Shown here: one piece after another, positions 34,095 to 43,538 of the stretch
Layout of the letters: every line of letters starts with the position of its first letter
Position numbering within the stretch: position 1 is the stretch's first letter
Origin: Galaxea fascicularis
Taxonomy: Eukaryota; Cnidaria; Anthozoa; Scleractinia; Euphylliidae
NCBI GenBank assembly: GCA_948470475.1
Contig: OX419338.1
Location: 36,507,095-36,571,094, forward strand
DNA length: 64,000 nt
Direction of reading: 5' to 3'
Made by a program: the position numbers and the translations under genes
Notes under the pieces: generated by a model
Seen by the model: only the letters and a program-made list of their open reading frames with translations
The model's database searches: none
Told to the model about the DNA's origin: nothing

Positions 34095-35419
34095 GGTCGG
34101 CATTAGATGCCATCCACTGAAACCACCTTGGTCGAGAGAGGCTGAGATCGATTTTTGGATTTCATTAGAACTCGTGAGCGGAAACTCTCGGAAATTAGGC
34201 GGATCACCGAGCCGTGCTACCGAAGACGGTCGGGCGATGAAGATAATCCCGTGATTACAAACAAACAGGATTAATATGGCGGGAATTTTAAGCTACGAAA
34301 TGAGAGGAAATGAGTGACAGGCCTGCACGGACTCCTCATGCGGTTTTTGTGGTTGCCTCGCATTAGAGCCTTAGATTATATTTTTGCCCTTACAAGCATG
34401 TCTTTAAGAGATTTACCTCTTTTGTATGATATTATCGGAGGTTTCAAATAAATTGCCTTTAACAATGGCTGATTGTGTATAAGGCCCCAGTGTTCCATCA
34501 TTGTCTGTTTAAGACTGTTAGCTGCTGGGTGGTACGTAGTCTCAAAAGGCAGAACCCTCGCGTTACTTTTTTTTGTTTTGTGTTAGAGCCGATTGTCTAA
34601 AGGCAACGTTGACCCCTGACAGAGACCTTTCTATGATTGTTTTTGGATAGCCGCGTGCTCTCAGGCGTTGTTTAAATTTCACAAGGCTCTCTTCAAATGT
34701 TGTTTTCGAAGAGTTAGTCCTAAGCAATCTCATTGCTTCGCCTTTAATGAAACCACTTTTTACGCCTGGGGGATGGCATGACTTAAAGTGTGTATATTGA
34801 AAGGTTTCAGTCGGCTTGTGGTGAGTTTTTATGTCCAGAATGAAAACTACCTACTGCAGAGCACGTAACCGTTTAGGGAAACTCAAAAGGTGGTTTTGGT
34901 GGATGGTGGATGTCCATCTGCCAAAACCACTTGTCCAAGTAATTCGAATATGTAGTACTCAAAATGTAACTTAAACATTCCTCACTATGGCCCATCACAA
35001 CATCAACATCAAATCAGCTGGTAAATACTAATTTCTGTATTTATCTATGCACGTGGTTCACGTTAACAAAAGATCTGGATTGGGATGCATGAAGTGGTTC
35101 TGGTGGATGGCATCAGCGACATCAACCAGCACCACCAAGCCTATCGATCAGTTCAAAATAACACAAAGTACATGCATACATTTATGGAGTGCTTTAATAC
35201 TCACCAAAAACAGCGAAATTCATCGAAAGAAACATAAACAGAGCGAGAAAATTAACAATAAAGCCGTGAAAACATTCGGTCTTGACTGTCTTCGCTTTCT
35301 GTTATTTATTTATAAGGCGCCCGCTTAGGCGTCACGAAAGGCGTCACGAAGTGTGTCTGAATTCAACCTCAGTCTCTCTCGGCAAAGGTGGTTTCAGTGG
35401 ATGGCATCTAATGCCGACC
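34095..35419. mobile_element. Mutator-like non-autonomous element (1325 bp, 9-bp duplication)
   Basis: The terminal inverted repeats of ~55 bp start GGTCGGCATTAGATGCCATC. GTAAGAGAG is duplicated at 34086-34094 and 35420-35428 without mismatch. The interior has shorter repeats of the TGGTGGATGG motif and no transposase. It sits between the start of TMEM177-like paralog 3 and the first exon of the first Mab-21-like gene. Confidence 0.8.
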
Positions 35420-35743
35420 GTAAGAGAGACTGGAAGTGACGTTTTTCGACTGGTGCCCAGTCCTGTAAGCAGGGCACTGCGGACATCCGACCGATCCGGA
35501 AAAGAAGCTGAGAGGTGTGTATTCCAGACTTTTTCTTTCAGCTTCAGCAGTCCTTTCAGCCATTTTTAGCAGGCGATTAGGTAGAGATAGGAATGGAAAT
35601 CGGCCAGTTCGCGTTTGAGTGTTCCAGCCAATGAAAAACGCCTTCTATTAGCTTCTATTTGCAGATGTATTTGGTAAATATGAGCAACACAAACTGGACT
35701 ACATTAAGCGCTTAACTATGTGATGTAGAAAGAGGTTTCAAAC

Positions 35744-38084
35744 ATGTTTCCGATCATACAACTACTCTTCACCGTTGTTGTTGCTCCCTTGTTAGCTGTG
35801 TTAATCTACAGGTGAGATGTTACTCTATGCAATATCTTAAACCGTAATCGCACGTCTGACGTCATGAGTCAAAGAAAGTGAAAGGACAGTGTATGAACAC
35901 ATTTGTTGTCAGTTTTTACAGTAATACTTATGGAAATTGCACTATATAACTGCTACGTATTATTGAAATGGTCCATAATATTTGCTTAAGCTTTTAATCG
36001 ACAAAATATTTACAAAAAATACCATGTACAAGGCTAAAAAAAAAGTGAAAATAGAGCGTTTTTCAGGGTAAAGATGATGAAAATAACCTAGTGTTGAAAA
36101 CGTTTGGTTTCTGCTTCTTAAATACTTTTTTAGCCTCGTAAATATGTTGCCGTTATTGAAATTATCATTATGGCTTATTTTTAGCATATGCAGAGCGACA
36201 ACAGAATAAGGGCCACTTTGGTCCACCTCTTTGACAGGTGTTGGAGGCTTTGTTAGAATGAAGCATACAACAGTGGGCACTGTTGTTATGTAATGGTATG
36301 TAAATAAGTGGCCCTGTATTCTGTAGTTTAACTGCACATGCACAAAATGATAAAAACATATGAACCACATGTAAATGTAATTCAAAGCTGTTCTCAGTCC
36401 CAGCACACAAAGTTGGTGATTTGTAAAGAAGACCATCACCACTCAGAAGAAGACATGTCCCCTTGAAGTTTGGAGATGGGAAAGTTACCATGATTCTTGC
36501 CTATTGGAGTTAAGAATTTAGTTTGACGTGGTTTCAATTTGCTTGGTTACAGCATGCCTGCAAGACCCGAATGCACTTCTGGTTCTAAATATGTTGTACC
36601 CACCAGATCTTGGCTATTGTGGTCCTGGCTCTATCTGTTTAATCTAAAATAGGACAGATATTGTTCCAGTAAATAAATATTAAAAAAGTTATTTCTAAAA
36701 ATCTGTTAACTCCAGGCTGGCTTATAGGAATATCGGGATCATCAGCATCTTTCTGAAGTCACCCACCTTGCTTCTTGAGTGTGCCCTCAGACAATATGAC
36801 AACTTCTTAGTCATCATCGTTTTTCAGCATCAGACTATTCTAAGTGCTGTCAAGGGGTTTTTTGACAACACTGAGTGGCCATGTGTAATGGTTGGAAGTG
36901 CATTTGAAGGATGCTTTCTTCCAGAGAAGCCAGACCATGAACAGGAAAGTGCAGTTGAATTTGATTTCCTTGTTAAATTGCCACTGCCCATGGCTGAGGA
37001 GTCTACAAAGGGAATTTTAAAGTATGTGCTGCCAAGTGGAAAACCTGATCAAGTGGTTTTGGACATTTCAGACCTATCAACAATCTCATCAACTAATATT
37101 GGTCTTGAAGTAACAGCACCAAGTGCAATGAATTCTGTTTTAATGCATGGTAACCATGGTTTTCTTAAAACAAATTTTGTGGAAGCCATGGAGGAGAAGA
37201 TCAAGAATGATTTGAGCAACTTTCTTGATCAAAAACCAGGTGGAATGGAAATGCTGTCAAGAAAAGATGCAAAGCCCTGTGTTGGACTTCAACCATCTCT
37301 TAAAATTTCATTTTTTAAGTCAATTACTGAACACTTGGATATGTCAACACTTGATTCTGATACATGGTCAGGACATGCAACAGAAAATGCACTTATGTTG
37401 TTTGTAAACCTCACAAACTGGGGCTCAACATGTTGGCCAACTAGAATTTTTAATATTTATTTGACTATTCAATGTGAATGGCCTGAGGAGGCAAGGATCA
37501 ACTGGCTCCAGAGAGAAAGATTCTGGCCCAGTGAGACTGTTGTAAAGACAGTTGCAATGTCTTCATGTTTCCTGCTTCCTGTGTGGGAGAACAGCAGAAA
37601 AGGTGATCAAATTGACAAAGAAGTTATGGAATTTCAGATGAACTTTGGAGTGGCAGAATACGTGTTGTTTTCAGAAACAGGACTAAAGGAAAGACAATGT
37701 GTAGTGATTTTGAAATGTATAAAGGAAAGGTATTTTTTCAGCTCTCAGATCATTTCATCATATACCATCAAGACAGTTGTCTTCTGGTATTTACAATCAA
37801 CTTCTTTGCCCAAGAGGCAAAGTTTAGGTAGGGGTGAGTTATTAGAGAGGCTCCTGGATGATCTTATTGGATTCTTGAGTGAGAGCTGTTTGCCGCACTT
37901 TTTCATACCTAGTGTTAATCTCATAGAGAATTTTGATGAGTCTCACATCAAAGCCACTGTGAAACAGTTAAAGAGAGTGAAGAACGACTTGCTTAATATC
38001 CTTCATGTAGAACTCATTCAAGATCAGTGCTCAGCAGCACATCATGATCAAGACTTTGTTAACAAAGTTATGTGTTTTCTGTAA
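35744..38084 (+). CDS. Mab-21 / cGAS-like protein A, membrane-anchored, third catalytic acid replaced
   Basis: Exon 1 is 35744-35811, coding MFPIIQLLFTVVVAPLLAVL then IY, an N-terminal membrane anchor, with donor CAG|GTGAGA in phase 2. Exon 2 is 36716-38084 (acceptor AACTCCAG). The join makes an Arg codon and a 478-residue protein. The nucleotidyltransferase start is GSAFEG (83-88) and the first acidic pair is EFD (Glu104, Asp106). The Mab-21 C-terminal half is recognisable from WLQRERFWP through YTIKTVVFW to LPHFFIP. In the aligned block IFNIYLTIQCEWP, position 269 is Asn where the neighbour has Asp. Metal-dependent catalysis is therefore doubtful. An N-terminal anchor plus Mab-21 domain is the layout of ITPRIP-type proteins. 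cGAS-like receptors are numerous in corals. A likely AATAAA lies near 38424. Confidence 0.8.
35812..36715 (+). other. Intron of Mab-21-like gene A
   Basis: Bounded by GTGAGA and TCCAG. The antisense open frame at 35960-36442 is cysteine-, tyrosine- and phenylalanine-rich without family resemblance and is taken as chance. Confidence 0.6.
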
Positions 38085-38762
38085 AAGAAGTGCAACAAAA
38101 ACTGTCAAGGCATAGAATGACTGGCCTATTTTCAAAAAATTTTTACACGCTTCCTGTGCTTTACTACATGTATAACTGAGATTCAGCTGTCACCTTAATT
38201 AGGTTTATGGGTGATTTGTCTAGCACATTCACACTGTTCATTTCATTTCATTTTTTTTTATTTGCTTTTATAAATTATAGTACTAAATTACATATAATTA
38301 TCATACATTTGGCAGGCAGTCCAGGAAGCTATTTTGCTTATTTAAAGGACTGCCTTAAGAAAAGGAGTAAAAAACTAGAATGTAAACTGTCAATGGCAGA
38401 ACAAAATATTGAGACTGAAACTAAATAAATAAATACAGAATTTATAATGAACCATGCGTTTTAGATGAAAAGCAGCGCAGCAACAACAGAAGCAGGAGCA
38501 AGCGTATCGTTAATTTTATTCTTTTTGACAATATATTATTATAATGACACATTTTAGTCACTCAAAGAGACTGTAAACATACTTCTCTTTATTTCAAGTA
38601 ACGAGGCATACAAATGACAGAATAACGATTTTCTTTTTTCCCTTTTACCCCTTTTTACATACCAATATTTAATATTGCTGAACTCTACCACACCCTGGAG
38701 GGCAATTTCCTAAGGACAATCTTTACTATGGTAAAGTATTGTGGTTGAATTTTCCAGCCTTT
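38085..38762. other. Intergenic, presumed 3' UTR of Mab-21-like gene A
   Basis: Contains clustered AATAAA motifs near 38424-38433. Nothing else recognised. Confidence 0.5.
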
Positions 38763-39344
38763 CAGGGTCCGACATTGCGACTAACTGGTGGCCAATGCGA
38801 CCAAAAATTGAGCGTTGGCGACCAGAAATTTAGAACTGGTCGCCAGCAGGCGACTAACCTTTTGTCTCCTCGGCACTTGGAATTCCGAGGTAAATGGGCT
38901 TTTTTTAAAAGAAAACATAAAGCTGCCGTAGAGGATTGTAGTAAAACAAAGCAACGATTTTACGATCGCCATAATTACCCGGCGCCATATTGTTTCAGCG
39001 GCTTCTCGCAATTCTGATATCGCGGGCGAAAACGTAAGGAAAAAGTGTGATGGCCTGGCAATGAAAGAGGGCCTGTTGTGAGTCTCTCCTTTAATAGCTG
39101 TATGTAATAATATTGTGTTAAATGGAAACATTTTGTTTAATTATAGTGAAAGAAAGTTTAAATTTTGTGCTTTTACTATAAATTAATGTAAATTAAAACT
39201 ATAGGAGTAAAACGAAAAATTAATACAACCAAACCAAAAAAACTAACACTTGTCTTTGGCGACCAAACCCTTCCAATTGGCGACCAAAATTTTTAGATTA
39301 GTCGCCAATTGGCTCCCTTAGAAAAAAGTTAATTTCGGACCCTG
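38763..39344. mobile_element. CAGGG-type transposon, 582 bp, 5-bp duplication
   Basis: The termini CAGGGTCCGACATT and AATTTCGGACCCTG are flanked by CCTTT at 38758-38762 and 39345-39349. Subterminal 'gcgaccag' motifs are shared with the copy at 7171. This is a longer relative and could show more of the parent element. Confidence 0.8.
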
Positions 39345-40231
39345 CCTTTAGTAACTGTTTACATGTGATAGGAGAAATTATGTTGTTTCCAGTCATTATT
39401 TCTCAAAAAGTCTTGGAAAGGTTGTATGTTTTAGTTCTCTGTAATTTTTGTCTTAGAATTTTCTTTCTTTCTCCACCGATGAAAACTTGATGATAGCAAA
39501 GATGCAAAGCTATGGAGATGGATGACATATCCTTTGGGAAAATGTGGGTCTATCTGTCAGGGACTTAATGGAGGAATGCTCATCCAAGCACTGTCGTTTA
39601 TATAGTTATATCGTAACTGACAGAGTATTAACCTTTGAACCATGATTGTGTGCCCTGTCCTTGAAAATGAAGCCAGGAACCATAATGCGTAAGCATAAAA
39701 AGCCGAATGATATGAATTTTTGGAGTTTAAAACTTAGGTATTTGTGGGGAACTGATCCTATTTACTTTTATCTGGGATATTTGATCACCTGTACAGGAGA
39801 CCAGGAGATTCACTCTGTATCCAGGAGACTCCCAAATAATAAGTCTGGGAGAGTTGGCATATATGTGATAGCAATGTTTTGAAATGTGGTCTAATCAACA
39901 CAGTCCATGCACTGAAACTCATTAAAAAAGAATTCCAACTTTCCCATGAACAGGTGTCAAAGCTATGTCCCTCTGATTACAAGTTGAATCAGATGCTGTA
40001 CCACTGGGCTACACAAGACTTGTGGTGGCTATTAGGCCATAAAACTGGATGTATGTGACAAAATTATGACCTACATAACATACGGCTAGGACAAGAATGT
40101 TGATAGAGGGAACAATAATAATTATTACCTTGACTCACTCTCATAAGATGTTGTTAACAGTTAACTTATTGCCTAAAGAAACTAATCATGCAGAGAATGT
40201 GACTTTTTCATAAAATATTATTAATTTTCAG

Positions 40232-41576
40232 GTTTCTAAAAAAGCAGCAGTCACTGAAATGGCAACTACCGGTACAACTGGAAAGGGCCTTGTTCAAGTA
40301 TGACAATTTCCTTCAATTTAATATGGCACAACACAAGTTAGTTTTTGATGCCATTAAAGAAGACCGGATATTAAGACAGTTCCGAAGGTGCATTCTTCCA
40401 GTGGGGAGCATGTTTGAGGGCTCCCACATAATAGAGTGCCCAATGGATGGTCATGTGTCCCAAGAAATGGATGTTATGCTTGTTCTTCCTGATGTGACTG
40501 CAAGTGAAAGAGATGACTCTGTATTGCAGCTTGTTTCTATAGAAGGATGCAATCCAGGATATGCCAGCTTGAGGGTTCTAGATGCCACACGCATCACATT
40601 ACAGGATATCTCAGTTGTGCAGGAACTGTTAGCTGATCCACTGACAAGGTTTTATGAAGAACATAATGATGAGCTATTTCTTTCACATAAATTTGTGCGG
40701 GTCTTTGAGCAACGAGTAGAGGGTGCAGTCTCTTCAGCTATTGGTACTAGGTTTCACAAGGGTCTTGAACTTGGTATGAAGAGGAAAAATATTGACGATT
40801 TTTATCCTGTAATGACAATCCTCTTCAAGGAACCAATTCACTGTTTAGTCTGGCCAGATCCTGTATCATGGCCAGATTCTGCTTTGGGAGCATTATTTGA
40901 CATGGTATCTCTGATTCAAGGGTGTCAATATGACATAACTTGGCAAAATCAAATCATAGACTTAGCACCTGCCATACTGTGTGATGTTCCTGAGGCCACA
41001 AAAGGTGCTTGGCTTAAGAGAAAGAGGTTTTGGCCTAACCAAGGTCTAGTAGAAAAAATCTCAACTCTGCAGTGTTACTTGCTGGCAAAGCCACATCCAT
41101 TTACCATGAACAAGTTATTAGAATGGTGTTTCTGTTTCAGCTCGGCAGAGTTACTCCTTAGTTCTGCTATCAAACCATGGCAAAAGCAGTGTTTGATGGT
41201 GCTTAAAGCACTGCGAAGAAATTACCTCCAGGAACCAAAGGTTATTGCATCATATCACTTGAAAACTATCCTTTTTTGGGTGTTGGAGTCCTTACCTCAT
41301 TGTAACAGAGAATCTCTGAGTAGAGGTTCCTTGTTAGTAAAGCTTCTTGATAAACTATTATTGTGTGTAAAGGACAAAAACTTACCTAACTTTTTTATAC
41401 CAGAGAATAATATGTTCCGTCATTATGAAGACAAAGATCTGAAAACAGTGGTACATAAGCTTAAGGAAATGAGGCAAAATGTAGTGTTGTACCTTACAGA
41501 CGATTTGTTTACAACTGCAGTTACAGAAGAAAGAGAAGAAAGAGAATTCCAGGAAACATATTGGGGAGGCATATAA
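40232..41576 (+). CDS. Mab-21 / cGAS-like protein B, intact catalytic triad (last exon)
   Basis: The exon starts at 40232 after acceptor TTAATTTTCAG, in phase 2. The first codons read FLKKQQSLKWQLPVQLERA, then LFKYDNFLQ; there is no ATG before 40323, so an upstream exon is needed. It codes about 447 residues. GSMFEG is followed by QEMD, giving Glu (40464-40466) and Asp (40470-40472), and IIDLAPAILC supplies the third Asp (40959-40961), as in active cGAS-like enzymes. The Mab-21 C-terminal half follows (WLKRKRFWP, YHLKTILFW, LPNFFIP). The phase and position of the intron equal those in gene A, 2.2 kb upstream on the same strand, so the two are tandem duplicates. I did not find a private first exon; splicing from the membrane-anchor exon of gene A is possible in phase. 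An AATAAA lies at 41973-41978. Confidence 0.8.
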
Positions 41577-42682
41577 GTTTCACATCTTTGTTTAGTGTTA
41601 ACAACTTGTGAATCAGCTACACAGCAAAAAATAATCCCAAAACAGCAGAAGCACTTTGTTGAAAGAGGGGAAGAGTATTGATAAGCTTGTAAATAGGCAT
41701 TGCATATTTTTCCTCTCATACTGCAAATAGTAGACCTAAACAACTCCTACAGCCTTAACTCAGATAACAAAATAATGCTTAAACTTGCATACCTAAAAAG
41801 CAAGAAGGCAAGTTATTTAGTTCCTCTTCAGTTGTTTCAAGTAATTTAAAACCTCCTTCATGCTTCACTTAAACTGCTGAAGTGTTAAGTAGAAGATTGT
41901 ACTCTAAAGAAAATACAAAGATAGATGAATGAAATTTGTATTTGTACCAAGCTGTAATTGCTAAAACAGATGAATAAAGGTAGTAGTTTCAAGCTTGTTT
42001 GAGGCAAATTTAATTCATGAATTTGAGGTCAATTATTCACCTGTATCTTGCCACTACATGACTACTACACTGTTATCAATGTTATTCCTTTTAAACATCA
42101 ATATTCTTAAAAGCCACTTGTATATTTTATGCCAGAACAATGTAATGAGTGAGAAATAAACAGGGAGTAGCTTTTGTCTTTTTAAAAAAGTTTAGGAAAA
42201 ATGATGCCACTAAACTGCCTTTTTTTATTTCACATGACTCATTGAACACTAATCCATAATTTTTGGGGGTCTTATGCACAACATGGCACAACAAGGCCTT
42301 AGTACTGACCAAAACATTAATAGGGAAATCTGCCAGGATCAACCCTCTGATGGAAAAGCATATTTCCATCCAGTCACAGTACCAAACAGGGCTGACATAA
42401 TAAGTATTGGAGAAGATTCCTCTGGAAGTCAGTCTCACTGTTGTTGTCTCTCAGTCATTTTCAAGCTAGTCTTTTGTCTTGCATAATAGCTGACTGTCAC
42501 CATAGTTAGTAGAGGAGAGGTCTGCTCTACTAACTATGCTGTCACTGACCAATGACAGCACTTATGAAATGTTCAGCTATGTATGATAGAGTGCATCACA
42601 ATGAACAGAAACCCCTGACTACTTTAGATTCTTAGATAAACCCCCATTAATGTGACCATCGGTTTGCCAGGGTGCTACTTCC
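41577..42682. other. Intergenic between Mab-21-like B and C18orf21-like (convergent 3' ends)
   Basis: Presumed 3' UTRs. Includes an AATAAA at 41973 and a hairpin at 42489-42550 (ATAGTTAGTAGAG / CTCTACTAACTAT). The open frame at 42127-42438 is not family-like. Confidence 0.5.
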
Positions 42683-43288
42683 TTATAAACTTGACAAGAA
42701 GTCCTGTAATCGAGGACCTGCACGAGTTGAAACTGATTTCTCCTTTTCGTCTGCCAATAACAAACCCTTTAAGTTGAATTTGTGTCTTCTTTGTCTTCTC
42801 TTGCCAGATTTTGGCAAATTAGGAGTAGAATCATAATCCATGCTGGGTATCCTTGGTGTAGACAAAACTGAGATGTCGTTTGACTGACTGGAAGTACCAA
42901 GTGTCTTTGAAACTGACTCAGCTATCGATCTCGGCTGGCCTGCGTAAAAGGACTGTTTGCCACATGTCTTGCACAAAACACATACGTGGTTTAATTTTCG
43001 AGGAAGTTTTAGCGATTTTACTTTCCTTTTCTCATTGTGGTCGCTCATTCTCCGCTTCTGTTTCTTGTGTTTCGTACGTTTTGGTAGCACTCTCACACGA
43101 CAAGTTTGAGTTGTAAACAATTCAAAACAGTGATGACAATATTGCAGCGCAAAAAACCCCAATAGATCCTCATCAGCTGATGAACTTATTTCACTCAAAT
43201 AAAAACGTGACAATGCAGGATTTTCCTTTGCACACTGCACGGCTAACTGCCATAAATGTTTCACACGTTCACTGCCGTGCGACGCCAT
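42683..43288 (-). CDS. C18orf21-like zinc-ribbon protein (RNase MRP subunit family)
   Basis: The ATG at 43288 (MASHGSERVK) opens a 201-residue single exon. It resembles human C18orf21: an N-terminal helix, the zinc-ribbon halves YCHHCFE (Cys51, Cys54) and CVLCKTCGK (Cys103, Cys106, Cys109), a basic linker between them (RTKHKKQKRR), a Ser/Thr-Pro-rich middle (LSTPRIPS) and the C-terminal block LQDFLSSL that the human protein also has. Paired CxxC knuckles resemble the Rpp21/Rpr2/Snm1 ribbons of RNase P/MRP. As I recall, C18orf21 has been reported as an RNase MRP-specific subunit needed for rRNA processing, so a nucleolar role is inferred. It is divergent from GMP synthase with 250 bp between the start codons. 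Confidence 0.75.
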   Translation of the reverse strand: MASHGSERVKHLWQLAVQCAKENPALSRFYLSEISSSADEDLLGFFALQYCHHCFELFTTQTCRVRVLPKRTKHKKQKRRMSDHNEKRKVKSLKLPRKLNHVCVLCKTCGKQSFYAGQPRSIAESVSKTLGTSSQSNDISVLSTPRIPSMDYDSTPNLPKSGKRRQRRHKFNLKGLLLADEKEKSVSTRAGPRLQDFLSSL

Positions 43289-43538
43289 TACACCATTTCG
43301 CTAATGATCAGTTCCAAATGAATTGTGGGTAGATCTAGTCCTTTGTGGGGGCAAACGGTCAAAATTTTAATTTCAAATTACGTCTTTAAATGGCCGTTTG
43401 CCCCCACAAAGGACTGGATCTACCCACAATTCACTCGAAACTGATGATTAATGGCGAAGATAACCGGAAGTGAAAACATACCGCTGACCCCGAACTATGC
43501 GCAGAACTCGCGCAAACCGCGGGAAGGTGAAGTGGAAG
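43289..43538. promoter_or_regulatory. Divergent promoter region with 40-bp inverted repeat
   Basis: The 250 bases between two head-to-head start codons. An inverted repeat occupies 43319-43358 and 43393-43432 (TGAATTGTGGGTAGATCTAG..., complement with one mismatch) around a 34-base AT-rich spacer. The arms carry TTTGTGGGGGCAAACGG. No TATA box is evident. The start sites of both genes should lie here. Confidence 0.6.
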
